From Carboxylicivirga sediminis (lineage in GTDB: Bacteria; Bacteroidota; Bacteroidia; Bacteroidales; Marinilabiliaceae), in assembly GCF_018156225.1 (NCBI RefSeq), contig NZ_JAGTAR010000043.1:1-46681 (forward strand): a DNA stretch of 46,681 bases, written 5' to 3'. Within the stretch, counting starts at the first letter, position 1. Every line of letters begins with the position of its first letter. A program made the translations under genes and the position numbers. The notes under the pieces were generated by a model. It did no database searches. It saw nothing but the letters and a program-made list of their open reading frames with translations, and was not told the origin of the DNA. This document shows, piece after piece, positions 8,633 to 17,352 of this stretch.

Positions 8633-9147
8633 TGCGCAAGGTTAGTGCTCACTATTATTTAAAGTCGGATGGTACTTTTGGGAAGTCACCAGTTGTAGAA
8701 TTGGATGTCGACGGAAGAATTGTTGGTGTGCGTGAGATGGGTAGTCAATTTAAAGAGGAGGCGGGTTTGGAATATTTCCCCGGTATTATTGTGCCGGGAT
8801 TCGTGGCCTCATGTTCTTCAACTGATCCACATGTTATTGCGTGTGTGAAACGAGTAGGTCTTATTAATGGTGTACTGCGATGGCAAGAGGGCAACGATAT
8901 AATTGCACTCGATGATTATCAACGCGCATGGTCTGCGATAAAGGAAGTCCTTAAAGAGCAAAGGGGTATGGCACCTTTGGGACACTACTTGTTGAAGCAC
9001 ACATTTAGGGCGGCTCAATTGCTTGGTAATACCGAGTGGGGTATTATTGGTGAAGGGGCTATTCCTGGTTTAATTGTTTTGCAAAATATCGATTTGAGGA
9101 ATTTTTCCATTACAGAGAAATCGTCATTTAGAATAATACAGAAATAA
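8632..9147 (+). CDS. Barrel-less amidohydrolase-like protein (degenerate paralogue)
   Basis: This 171-residue protein looks like the two ends of a metal-dependent amidohydrolase joined without the catalytic barrel. The start MRKVSAHYYLKSDG and FPGIIVPGFVASCSS resemble the N-terminal composite strand and the PGFVNxHCH motif of deaminase-like amidohydrolases, but the HxH metal ligands are replaced by SCSS. Residues about 118-171 (LLKHTFRAAQLLG, GEGAIPGLIVLQNIDL) resemble the C-terminal part, where the family has NGAxALG and GKxPGLxLI. Full-length relatives are around 380-400 residues. The frame is intact and is joined by TAATG overlaps to both the DUF4296 gene and cysQ. Catalysis is unlikely. 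A structural or regulatory role, or slow decay, is possible. The relationship is by eye. Confidence 0.6.
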   Translation: MRKVSAHYYLKSDGTFGKSPVVELDVDGRIVGVREMGSQFKEEAGLEYFPGIIVPGFVASCSSTDPHVIACVKRVGLINGVLRWQEGNDIIALDDYQRAWSAIKEVLKEQRGMAPLGHYLLKHTFRAAQLLGNTEWGIIGEGAIPGLIVLQNIDLRNFSITEKSSFRIIQK

Positions 9148-9977
9148 TGAATCAACAAACGCATTTAGCCATAGAAGCAGCTATCGAAGCTGGTAAAGAA
9201 ATACTCAACGTGTTTAACTCGGATGATTTTGGAGTCAGACTTAAGAGTGATGATTCGCCGCTTACTGAGGCCGATTTGAAAAGCCACCAGGTGATAGACA
9301 GTTACCTTAAGGTTACCAATATTCCGGTTTTAAGCGAGGAGGGAGATGCAATTGAATACAACCAGCGAAGTGGGTGGACCCAATTGTGGATTGTAGATCC
9401 GCTTGATGGTACCAAGGAGTTTGTAAAAAGGAGTGGTGAATTTACGGTAAACATTGCGTTAGTTGAAAAGCAAAAACCAATTATGGGAGTGGTTTTTGCG
9501 CCTTATCTGGGATGGTTATACTGGGGTGATGCTGCTGGTGCTTATAAAGCTGAATTGGTAAATAACTGGCAGACAAAGGATGTTGACGAGCTGATAGCAA
9601 ATATGACTGGTGTTCTGCTGCCTTGTCAGGAAACGGAGGTGTGTACTGTGGTAGCCAGTGTTAGCCATTTCTCCAAAGAAACGGAGACCTTTGTGAAGGC
9701 ATTGGAGGAAAAGGAAGGCACTGTGAATCTGGTTTCGCGGGGAAGTTCTTTAAAAATGTGTTTGGTAGCCGAAGGTGCAGCACATCTGTATCCACGCCTT
9801 GGCCCTACTATGGAGTGGGATACTGCAGCCGGACAGGCCGTAGTGGAAGCATCGGGGGGGCAACTGTTCGACTGGCATACAAAGGCGCCCATGAAATACA
9901 ATCGAAAAGATTTGCTGAATGGGTGGTTTTTAACGCTGGCTAGGGGCTTAAATGCAGCTGATTATTGGTTGCTTTAG
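9147..9977 (+). CDS. cysQ: 3'(2'),5'-bisphosphate nucleotidase CysQ
   Basis: A cytoplasmic Mg-dependent phosphatase of the inositol-monophosphatase superfamily. It hydrolyses 3'-phosphoadenosine-5'-phosphate to AMP and so recycles the by-product of sulfate or sulfotransfer metabolism. The 276 residues match the family length. SDDSPLTEADLKSH (34-47), the metal-binding E64 in VLSEEGD, D84-P-L-D87-G-T in IVDPLDGTKEF, and EWDTAAGQAVVEASGG near the C-terminus are the full active-site set. It is the last gene of the operon starting at 6421 and begins in a TAATG overlap with the amidohydrolase-like gene. A link to sulfated glycans made by the neighbours is possible but unproven. Confidence 0.92.
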   Translation: MNQQTHLAIEAAIEAGKEILNVFNSDDFGVRLKSDDSPLTEADLKSHQVIDSYLKVTNIPVLSEEGDAIEYNQRSGWTQLWIVDPLDGTKEFVKRSGEFTVNIALVEKQKPIMGVVFAPYLGWLYWGDAAGAYKAELVNNWQTKDVDELIANMTGVLLPCQETEVCTVVASVSHFSKETETFVKALEEKEGTVNLVSRGSSLKMCLVAEGAAHLYPRLGPTMEWDTAAGQAVVEASGGQLFDWHTKAPMKYNRKDLLNGWFLTLARGLNAADYWLL

Positions 9978-10094
9978 CATCATATTATTGAATGTGTTCA
10001 TTGGCTGTCTTTTTATTCAACACTATTCATCGTTAAAGAATTTTAAATTGCAATTCAAATACTGATTTTTATCACAATACCTCTTTTAATTTCT

Positions 10095-10102
10095 TATCTT
10101 TG
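10095..10102 (+). promoter_or_regulatory. Putative -7 element of pgk
   Basis: TATCTTTG matches TAnnTTTG exactly, 35 bases before the pgk ATG. A good -33 TTTG is not visible at the normal spacing. The 160-bp gap after cysQ and the strong codon bias of pgk fit an independent promoter. Confidence 0.45.
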
Positions 10103-10137
10103 CGACTCATTGTTGAATTATAAAAATCAATACACAA

Positions 10138-11313
10138 ATGGCTGCAATTGACAGTTTTAATTTCGCAGGAAAAAAGGCGATAATCCGTGTGGATTTTAAT
10201 GTGCCTTTAAATGATAAATTTGAAATTACAGACGATACTCGTATACGTGCTGCGGTACCAACCATCAAAAAAGTGTTGGCTGATGGCGGAGCTGTAATTT
10301 TAATGTCTCACTTAGGTCGTCCAAAGGGCGAGGCTAAGCCAGAGTTCTCATTAAAGCATATCGTAGCTCATCTTTCTGCTACTTTAGGTGTTGATGTAAA
10401 ATTTGCACCAGATTGTATTGGTGATGAGGTAAAAGCAATGGCTGCCGATCTTAAAGGTGGTGAAGTATTGTTGTTAGAGAATCTGCGTTTCCACAATGAA
10501 GAAACAAAAGGTGACGAAGGATTTGCCAAGCAGTTAGCTGAGTTGGCTGATGTATATGTGAATGATGCTTTCGGTACAGCTCACCGTGCACATGCTTCTA
10601 CCACTATCATCGCTCAGTTTATGGATGAGAAGATGGCAGGTTACCTTTTAGATAAGGAGATTAAATTCCTAGGTGATACTGTAGAAAACGCCGAAAAGCC
10701 ATTTGTTGCTATCGTTGGTGGTGCTAAGGTATCAGGTAAATTAGAGGTGTTGAAGTCGTTAATCACTAAGGTAGATACTATCTTAATTGGTGGTGGTATG
10801 GCTTATACTTTCCTTAAAGCTCAGGGACACAATGTAGGTAACTCATTAGTAGAGGAAGATTTGGTAGAAACAGCTAAGCAAATTCTGGTTGATGCTGAAA
10901 AGAATGGCGTTAACTTCATGTTGCCTGTTGATAATCTGGCTGCTGATAAATTTGCTGATGATGCAGATATCATGGAAGTTGGTAACGATATACCAGAAGG
11001 TCGCATGGCATTAGACGTTGGTCCTAAAACAACGGCTGCTTACGCTGCTGAGATTGCTGGTGCAAAAACGGTTGTTTGGAACGGTCCTATGGGATGTTTC
11101 GAAATGCCTAACTTCTCAAAAGGTACATTCGGAGTTTGTCAGGCTGTAGCTGATTCATCAGCCGTTTCTATTATTGGTGGTGGCGACTCTGTTGCTGCTG
11201 TTAATCAGAGTGGTTTAGCTGATAAGATGAGCCACATCTCTACAGGTGGTGGTGCTTCTCTTGAGTTCCTGGAAGGAAAAGAATTACCAGGGGTTAAAGC
11301 GATTCGGGGATAA
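10138..11313 (+). CDS. pgk: Phosphoglycerate kinase
   Basis: A glycolytic enzyme that transfers the phosphate of 1,3-bisphosphoglycerate to ADP in the cytoplasm. The 391-residue length is typical. The N-terminal domain shows KKAIIRVDFNVPL near 13-25, SHLGRPKGE and LLENLRFHNEE, which bind 3-phosphoglycerate. The C-terminal domain has FVAIVGGAKVSGKLEVL, GGGMAYTFL, TVVWNGPMGCFE and SIIGGGDSVAAV for nucleotide binding. Codon use looks biased towards a small preferred set, as expected for a highly expressed gene. It stands alone between a promoter-like site and a terminator. Confidence 0.98.
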   Translation: MAAIDSFNFAGKKAIIRVDFNVPLNDKFEITDDTRIRAAVPTIKKVLADGGAVILMSHLGRPKGEAKPEFSLKHIVAHLSATLGVDVKFAPDCIGDEVKAMAADLKGGEVLLLENLRFHNEETKGDEGFAKQLAELADVYVNDAFGTAHRAHASTTIIAQFMDEKMAGYLLDKEIKFLGDTVENAEKPFVAIVGGAKVSGKLEVLKSLITKVDTILIGGGMAYTFLKAQGHNVGNSLVEEDLVETAKQILVDAEKNGVNFMLPVDNLAADKFADDADIMEVGNDIPEGRMALDVGPKTTAAYAAEIAGAKTVVWNGPMGCFEMPNFSKGTFGVCQAVADSSAVSIIGGGDSVAAVNQSGLADKMSHISTGGGASLEFLEGKELPGVKAIRG

Positions 11314-11336
11314 TTATTATATGAAAATATATTAAT

Positions 11337-11369
11337 AGGGCCTGTTGACGTAAGTTGGCAGGCTTTGTT
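11337..11369 (+). terminator. Probable terminator after pgk
   Basis: AGGGCCTG (11337-11344) pairs with CAGGCTTT (11359-11366), including two G-U pairs, followed by a short T-rich stretch. It lies 24 bases past the pgk stop. Confidence 0.5.
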
Positions 11370-11417
11370 GTTTGTCAACTTTCAAGCTTATCAACTCATC
11401 AGCTTTATTTTTACTAT

Positions 11418-11425
11418 TATCTTTG
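11418..11425 (+). promoter_or_regulatory. Putative -7 element of waaA
   Basis: TATCTTTG is an exact TAnnTTTG match, 16 bases before the waaA ATG, which predicts a very short leader. No -33 element is obvious. Confidence 0.4.
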
Positions 11426-11441
11426 CCCAAAAGTTTAATCA

Positions 11442-12674
11442 ATGACGTTACTATATAATATTGGCATTGGGGCTTATTCAATTGCTCTGAAGTTGCTGGC
11501 TCCATTTAATGTAAAAGCTAAGTTGCTACATGAAGGGCGAAAGGAAACACAGCGCAGGATAAAAGAATTGCGGCTGGAAGGTAAGGTTGTGTGGATTCAT
11601 GCTGCCAGTTTGGGGGAGTTTGAGCAAGGTCGTCCAATAATTGAGAAGATTAAAGAGCAGCATCCCGATTATAAGGTAGTGCTTACCTTCTTTTCTCCAT
11701 CAGGTTATGAGGTGCGTAAAAATTTTGATTTGGCCGATCATGTTTTGTATCTGCCGGCAGATACCTGGCGTAATGCCAAGGCGTTTATTCAAGCTGTCAA
11801 CCCCGAAAAAGTCTTTTTCATAAAGTATGAATTCTGGCATCACTTTTTACGTGAGCTGGCAAAGCGCCGTGTGCCCGTATATGGGGTGTCCATGATATTT
11901 AGAAAAGAGCAGACCTTCTTTAAGTCATATGGTGGTTGGTTTCGTAATATGCTGAAGACTTTTGACAAGCTCTATGTGCAGGATGAAGTGTCTGGCAATT
12001 TATTAGCTGGTATCGGAATTATCAACTATTCGGTAGCAGGCGATACGCGTTTTGATCGTGTGCGTACCATTGCCGGGGAGTCGAAGGATTTCGAATTGAT
12101 TGAGCGTTTTGTCGCTTCGGGTCAGAAAGTGATTGTGGCGGGTAGTACATGGGCACCCGATGAAGATATCTTACTCAATTATATCCAAAAGGTAAATGAC
12201 GGGGTTAAGCTGATTATTGCACCTCATGAAATTCATAGGGAACATATCAAGCAGATAGAGGAAAAACTGAATGTGCCATTCTTTCGTTATACCGAAGAGG
12301 CAGCAGAGCCTGATAAAGCTCGTGTATTGATTGTCGATACGATTGGTATGCTATCGTCTATCTACAAATACGGACAGGTTGCTTATATTGGCGGCGGATT
12401 TGGCGTGGGAATTCATAACACCTTGGAAGCTGCTACTTATGGCATGCCAGTGCTTTTTGGGCCGAATTACAGGAAGTTTAAGGAGGCGCGCGACTTGATT
12501 GAGGTTAAGGGCGGTTTTTCTGTAAAAGATGCCAATGAGTTTAACCGGCAAATGGAAAGCCTATGGGATGAGCCTGATACTTTAAAAGCGCTGTCTGCTA
12601 ATGCACGTCAATATGTGGATAGGATGTGTGGAGCAACCAGCTTAATTATGACCGAGCTGTTTGCTGAGGATTAA
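11442..12674 (+). CDS. waaA: 3-deoxy-D-manno-octulosonic acid (Kdo) transferase
   Basis: A membrane-anchored GT30 enzyme that transfers Kdo from CMP-Kdo to lipid A precursor, starting the LPS core. The 410 residues begin with a short hydrophobic segment (YNIGIGAYSIALKLLAPF). VWIHAASLGEFEQGRPIIE near 49-67 carries the conserved glutamate of the active site. VVLTFFSPSGYEVRK, VFFIKYEFWHHFLREL and VPVYGVSMIFR follow. The C-terminal GT-B half has VIVAGSTWAPDEDILL, LIIAPHEIHREHI and AYIGGGFGVGIHNTLEAATYGMPV. All landmarks are intact. The presence of this gene shows a Kdo-containing LPS, the substrate context for the PagL-like protein at 3.4-4.5 kb. Confidence 0.95.
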   Translation: MTLLYNIGIGAYSIALKLLAPFNVKAKLLHEGRKETQRRIKELRLEGKVVWIHAASLGEFEQGRPIIEKIKEQHPDYKVVLTFFSPSGYEVRKNFDLADHVLYLPADTWRNAKAFIQAVNPEKVFFIKYEFWHHFLRELAKRRVPVYGVSMIFRKEQTFFKSYGGWFRNMLKTFDKLYVQDEVSGNLLAGIGIINYSVAGDTRFDRVRTIAGESKDFELIERFVASGQKVIVAGSTWAPDEDILLNYIQKVNDGVKLIIAPHEIHREHIKQIEEKLNVPFFRYTEEAAEPDKARVLIVDTIGMLSSIYKYGQVAYIGGGFGVGIHNTLEAATYGMPVLFGPNYRKFKEARDLIEVKGGFSVKDANEFNRQMESLWDEPDTLKALSANARQYVDRMCGATSLIMTELFAED

Positions 12675-12696
12675 ATATTAATTGAAATATACTAGA

Positions 12697-12731
12697 GAAG
12701 CTGAAGAACGATGTTTTTCAGCTTTTTTTAT
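12697..12731 (+). terminator. Intrinsic terminator after waaA
   Basis: AAGCTGA (12698-12704) pairs with TCAGCTT (12718-12724), followed by a run of seven T. It starts 24 bases after the waaA stop. Confidence 0.75.
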
Positions 12732-13109
12732 TTGTATTTAATAGTGTGTTAATAACATTCCAAAAAATGGAATTTAGGTGTGGTATTCAGATTTTTTATT
12801 GATGCATAAGTGGTGGTGATCGCATTATACTAATAGTAATTTCAGTCCTTTTGAAAATTACAATAGCTAGCAGGAAATTTTCTTCTTGTGTTAATAAAAA
12901 TATCAAAATGGAAAACTTTCTCAATAATCGGGAGATGTTAAAGTGTTGGAATATAGCCTTTAGATAAAAAGTTTTGGACAACTTTGGGTGGATGTTGAAA
13001 ACTATTGTTTGCTCAAAGTATCAACCTTTGCTAACTTGCAATCACGTAAAAAGGGAATCAAAAAAATACTAAATACCATTTTATCAACACCTTAAATTTT
13101 TGTGAGCAA
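12732..13109 (+). other. Gene-free leader region upstream of nrdJ
   Basis: About 380 bases contain no credible gene. A short inverted repeat, ATTCCA (12757-12762) with TGGAAT (12768-12773), is visible. A 19-codon frame at 12908-12967 has no supporting feature. I looked for the conserved box of a cobalamin riboswitch (GCCACTG-like), which would make sense before a B12-dependent enzyme, and did not find one. No good palindromic NrdR box was seen. The function of this long leader is unknown. Confidence 0.5.
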
Positions 13110-15665
13110 ATGGCTGTTAAAGAAATCGACCTAAAAACTAAAAATGTGAGTAAAACTTATACCTATGATGAAGCATTTAAAGCTTCGCTTGAATATTTTC
13201 AAGGAGATGAGTTGGCTGCACGTGTATGGGTAAATAAATATGCCCTTAAAGATTCGGATGGTAATATTTATGAGTCTAATCCGGATGAAATGCATTGGCG
13301 TTTGGCCCGTGAGATTGCACGAGTAGAGGAGAAGTATGCCAATCCTATGACGGTAACCAAGCTTTATGATCTGTTGAAGAACTTCAAATACATTGTACCG
13401 CAGGGTGGGCCCATGTCAGGTATTGGTAATACTTATCAAATTGCTTCATTATCCAATTGTTTTGTAATAGGTGATGATGGCCCGTCTGATTCATACGGTG
13501 GTATCATGAAGGTTGATCAGGAGCAGGTACAACTGATGAAGCGTCGTGGTGGCGTTGGTCATGATTTGTCTCACATTCGCCCTAAAGGATCACCTGTTAA
13601 AAATTCGGCATTGACTTCAACCGGTATTGTGCCTTTTATGGAGCGTTTCAGTAATTCAACGCGCGAAGTGGCACAGGATGGTCGCCGAGGAGCTTTAATG
13701 CTTAGTGTATCCATCAAACACCCCGATTCGGAGTCGTTTATTGATGCAAAAATGGAGCAGGGCAAGGTGACTGGTGCCAATGTATCGGTAAAAATTGATG
13801 ATGAGTTTATGCAGGCTGTGGTTGATGGTGAGAAATACACACAGAGCTACCCGGTAGGAGCTAAAGAGCCTAAATATACGAAAGACATAGACGCAGCTGC
13901 ATTGTGGTCGAAGATTGTTCATAACGCCTGGAAATCAGCTGAGCCAGGTATTCTTTTCTGGGATACGATTATTAAAGAATCGGTACCTGATTGTTATGCC
14001 GATTTAGGCTATAGGACGGTTTCTACCAACCCTTGTGGTGAAATTCCATTGTGTCCATACGATAGCTGTCGACTAATTGCATTAAACCTGTATTCATACG
14101 TTGAAAATCCGTTCACCCCAAAGGCCAAGTTCAACTTTAAGCTGTTCCGTGAGCACGTAGGTTATGCACAGCGTATTATGGATGATATTATCGACCTTGA
14201 ATTAGAAAAGATTGACGGCATCCTGGAAAAGGTCATTGCGGACCCAGAGAGTGATACGGTGAAACGTGTTGAGCGCGAGTTGTGGGAGAACATCCATAAG
14301 AAAGCCGAAGAAGGACGACGTACAGGTGTAGGTATCACTGCCGAAGGTGATATGTTGGCGGCGCTTAACTTACAATATGGAAGCGATGTAGCTGTTGATT
14401 TCTCTATTGAGGTGCATAAAAACCTGGCTTTGGCTGCTTATGGTTCGTCAGTTGAACTGGCTAAAGAGCGTGGCGCATTCCCAATTTTTGAGGCAGCTAA
14501 GGAAGCTAACAACCCATTTATTAATCGTCTGTTTGAAGCCGACCCTAAGTTGGCTGAGAATATGAAGAAATATGGTCGCCGTAATATTGCTGCACTCACC
14601 ATCGCACCAACAGGAACGACCAGTCTGATGACACAAACCACTTCAGGTATTGAGCCAGTATTCCTGCCAGTTTATAAGCGTCGCCGTAAGGTGAATCCCA
14701 ATGATCCGGAAACACGTGTTGACTTTGTGGATGAGGTTGGTGACAGCTGGGAAGAATACACCGTGTTCCACCATAAGTTTGTGACCTGGATGGAAGCCAA
14801 TGGCTATGAAACTGCCAAAAATTACACCCAGGAAGAATTGGATGAGCTCGTGGCCAAGTCACCATATTATGGGGCTACTTCCAATGATGTGGATTGGGTG
14901 AGCAAAGTGCGCATGCAAGGTGGTGTTCAAAAGTGGGTAGATCACTCCATCAGTGTGACCATCAACCTGCCAAATGATGTATCGGAAGAGTTGGTTGGTA
15001 AACTATATGTTGAAGCCTGGAAAAGTGGCTGTAAAGGCGTAACTGTTTATCGCGATGGTAGTCGTGCCGGTGTGTTGGTGGCTAACGATAAAAAGGATGA
15101 AGTAAAGACGACCGGTTTCCCTAAGAAGCGTCCGGATGAGTTGGATGCTGATGTGGTGCGTTTCCAGAATAACAAAGAAAAGTGGATTGCTTTTGTTGGA
15201 TTAATTGATGGTAAACCATACGAGATATTTACTGGTTTGTCAGATGACGAGGATGGTATTTTACTGCCAAAATCTGTACTTACAGGAAAAATCATCAAGA
15301 ATCGTGAGGAGGATGGTACATCACGTTATGATTTCCAGTTTACTAATAAGCGAGGCTACAAAACCACCATTGAAGGACTATCGCACAAATTTGATAAGGA
15401 GTTCTGGAATTACGCCAAATTAATCTCAGGCGTATTACGTCATCAAATGCCTATCGAGGGTGTGATTGAATTGGTGGCTGGCTTGCAGCTCGACAGTGAA
15501 TCTATCAATACCTGGAAGAACGGTGTTGAGAGAGCACTTAAAAAGTACATTCCTAATGGCACAAAAGCCAAGAAAGGAAATTGTGAAAACTGTGGTTCTG
15601 ATGAGTTAATCTACCAGGAAGGGTGTTTGATTTGTAAGAGCTGTGGTTCATCAAAATGTGGTTAA
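13110..15665 (+). CDS. nrdJ: Adenosylcobalamin-dependent (class II) ribonucleotide reductase
   Basis: An 851-residue cytoplasmic enzyme that reduces ribonucleotides to deoxyribonucleotides using coenzyme B12 as radical source, so it works with or without oxygen. LSNCFVIGD holds one redox cysteine (C117). MKRRGGVGHDLSHIRPKGSPV and GRRGALMLSV are substrate-site stretches. STNPCGEIPLC carries the thiyl-radical cysteine C309. ALTIAPTGTTS lies further along. GCKGVTVYRDGSR ends the barrel domain. A C-terminal domain finishes in a zinc-ribbon-like CxxC pair (CENCGSDELIYQEGC then CKSCGSSKCG), which also supplies the terminal redox cysteines. No small subunit gene is adjacent, as expected for class II. 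Length and motif set are complete. Confidence 0.95.
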   Translation: MAVKEIDLKTKNVSKTYTYDEAFKASLEYFQGDELAARVWVNKYALKDSDGNIYESNPDEMHWRLAREIARVEEKYANPMTVTKLYDLLKNFKYIVPQGGPMSGIGNTYQIASLSNCFVIGDDGPSDSYGGIMKVDQEQVQLMKRRGGVGHDLSHIRPKGSPVKNSALTSTGIVPFMERFSNSTREVAQDGRRGALMLSVSIKHPDSESFIDAKMEQGKVTGANVSVKIDDEFMQAVVDGEKYTQSYPVGAKEPKYTKDIDAAALWSKIVHNAWKSAEPGILFWDTIIKESVPDCYADLGYRTVSTNPCGEIPLCPYDSCRLIALNLYSYVENPFTPKAKFNFKLFREHVGYAQRIMDDIIDLELEKIDGILEKVIADPESDTVKRVERELWENIHKKAEEGRRTGVGITAEGDMLAALNLQYGSDVAVDFSIEVHKNLALAAYGSSVELAKERGAFPIFEAAKEANNPFINRLFEADPKLAENMKKYGRRNIAALTIAPTGTTSLMTQTTSGIEPVFLPVYKRRRKVNPNDPETRVDFVDEVGDSWEEYTVFHHKFVTWMEANGYETAKNYTQEELDELVAKSPYYGATSNDVDWVSKVRMQGGVQKWVDHSISVTINLPNDVSEELVGKLYVEAWKSGCKGVTVYRDGSRAGVLVANDKKDEVKTTGFPKKRPDELDADVVRFQNNKEKWIAFVGLIDGKPYEIFTGLSDDEDGILLPKSVLTGKIIKNREEDGTSRYDFQFTNKRGYKTTIEGLSHKFDKEFWNYAKLISGVLRHQMPIEGVIELVAGLQLDSESINTWKNGVERALKKYIPNGTKAKKGNCENCGSDELIYQEGCLICKSCGSSKCG

Positions 15666-15692
15666 TATCTGCCAAATAAGTAACCTAAAAGA

Positions 15693-15726
15693 AAAAGAGA
15701 CATCGTTGCGGTGTCTCTTTTCTTTT
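15693..15726. terminator. Bidirectional terminator between nrdJ and porX
   Basis: AAAAGAGACA (15693-15702) pairs perfectly with TGTCTCTTTT (15712-15721). A-tracts and T-tracts flank both sides, so it can stop the converging nrdJ (plus) and porX (minus) transcripts. Confidence 0.85.
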
Positions 15727-15731
15727 GGTAT

Positions 15732-17291
15732 TTAATTGCCTCTTCCGCGCAGGGTGATGCACGGAATAATCATTTCTTCCAGTGATATGCCGCCGTGCTG
15801 GAATGTATCACGGTAATAGCTTACATAGTGGTTGTAATTGTTGGGATAGGCAAAAAAATCATTGTTGCAGGCAAAAATATAGGCTGTTGACACATTATAC
15901 CTTGGCAGTGATGCTTCACCAGGTTTTAATACTTCATATACCTCCTTTGACTTGTAAGAAAGATTTTTACCTTGCTTATACCGCAGGTTGGTATTCACAT
16001 TTCTGTCACCAACTACCTTAACCGGATGTTGTACGCGAGTGGTGCCATGGTCGGTGGTAATCACCACTTTAATATCTTCATCTTTCAACTTTAGAAGTAA
16101 TTCTCTTAGTGCTGAGTGCTTATACCACGACTGGGTCAGGGAGCGGTAGGCTGCTTCGTCGGGGGCCAGCTCTTTAATCATCTTTACTTCAGTGCGGGCA
16201 TGCGACAGCATATCTACAAAATTAAACACGACAGCGTTCAAGTCGTTTGGCAACAAGCTGTGTAGTTCATCCAGCAGGCTTTTGCCAGCTTCGCTATCAG
16301 ATATTTTGCGATAAGCATAACTGTGTTTCAGGCGAAAGCGTTCCAGCAGTGTGCCTAAAAGCTCTGCTTCATATTTGTTTTTGCCTTCATCGCTGTCATC
16401 GTCTACCCAGTACTGAGGATATAGTTCTTTTATTTGTGCTGGCAGCAAGCCTGAGAATACTGAATTGCGGGCATATTGGGTGGCTGTTGGTAAAATACTG
16501 AAATACGGGCACTCATCTTCAATAATAAAGTCTTCCACAATGGTTTTCTTCAGTACTTCCCACTGGTCGTACCTAAAGTTGTCTATTACAATGAAAAATA
16601 CTTTTTGTCCATCGTTGAGTAGAGGTAGGACTTTGCTCTTAATGAGGCTGTTCGACATGAGCGGTGCCTCTTCTGGTTTCTTTAGCCACGAAAGGTAGTT
16701 GCGTTTAACAAACTTGGTAAAGGTTTGAGTTGCTTCATTCTTTTGCATGCTCAGTACTTCATCCATTGTGCCGTCTCCTTGTTCCAGTTCCAGCTCCCAG
16801 TATATCAACTTTCGGTATACATCCACCCAGTCGTTATGGGTAAATGAATCGTTTATCTTCAGGGCTATCTGTCCGAATTGTGACTGATAGCCTGAGGTGG
16901 TGGTTTTAGTAACTAATTCCTTTTTGTCAAGGTGTTTTTTGATGGATAGTAATATTTGTCGCGGATTAACCGGCTTAATCAGGTAGTCGGCAATTTGATT
17001 CCCTATAGCCTGATCCATAATATCCTCCTCTTCACTCTTGGTAATCATGATAACAGGCACTTCAGACCGGAACTCTTTCAGTTGTGTTAATGTCTCCAGT
17101 CCCGATAGCCCGGGCATATTCTCATCCAGAAAAATCAGATCATAGAATGTGGCTTTGACCATTTCCAGGGCATCATGCCCATTGGTGGCAGTATCAATCT
17201 CATAACCTTTTTCCTTGAGAAAAAGTATGTGAGCTCTCAGGTGTTCTATTTCGTCGTCCACCCAAAGGATATTTATTTTATTATCTGTCAT
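15732..17291 (-). CDS. porX: PorX: response regulator with PglZ/alkaline-phosphatase-like effector domain
   Basis: A 519-residue regulator of the type IX secretion system. A receiver domain covers residues about 7-120: acidic DD at 12-13, phosphorylated D56 in LIFLDENMPG, T84 in VIMITKS, and K106 in YLIKPVNP. A helical linker follows. Residues about 215-515 form a PglZ domain of the alkaline-phosphatase superfamily: VFFIVIDNFRYDQW (D236), PTATQYARN near 267-275 with the candidate nucleophile threonine, NFVDMLSHAR (D359, H363), and TTDHGTTR (D413, H414) for metal binding. Studies of PorX in related bacteria report zinc-dependent phosphodiesterase activity and contact with PorL or a sigma factor. 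It lies 61 bases after porW/sprE, so the two form an operon. Confidence 0.93.
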   Translation of the reverse strand: MTDNKINILWVDDEIEHLRAHILFLKEKGYEIDTATNGHDALEMVKATFYDLIFLDENMPGLSGLETLTQLKEFRSEVPVIMITKSEEEDIMDQAIGNQIADYLIKPVNPRQILLSIKKHLDKKELVTKTTTSGYQSQFGQIALKINDSFTHNDWVDVYRKLIYWELELEQGDGTMDEVLSMQKNEATQTFTKFVKRNYLSWLKKPEEAPLMSNSLIKSKVLPLLNDGQKVFFIVIDNFRYDQWEVLKKTIVEDFIIEDECPYFSILPTATQYARNSVFSGLLPAQIKELYPQYWVDDDSDEGKNKYEAELLGTLLERFRLKHSYAYRKISDSEAGKSLLDELHSLLPNDLNAVVFNFVDMLSHARTEVKMIKELAPDEAAYRSLTQSWYKHSALRELLLKLKDEDIKVVITTDHGTTRVQHPVKVVGDRNVNTNLRYKQGKNLSYKSKEVYEVLKPGEASLPRYNVSTAYIFACNNDFFAYPNNYNHYVSYYRDTFQHGGISLEEMIIPCITLRGRGN

Positions 17292-17352
17292 AATCAGATT
17301 TTAGTCGTCGGTACATCAAATGATTCATCTGCATTATGCAAATACCGCACCA

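Noticed and set aside
12908-12967. Nineteen-codon frame in the nrdJ leader
   Set aside because: It is too short, has no ribosome-site support and no recognisable sequence.
12675-13109. Cobalamin riboswitch before nrdJ
   Set aside because: No conserved B12-box-like sequence was found and the visible inverted repeat is too small.
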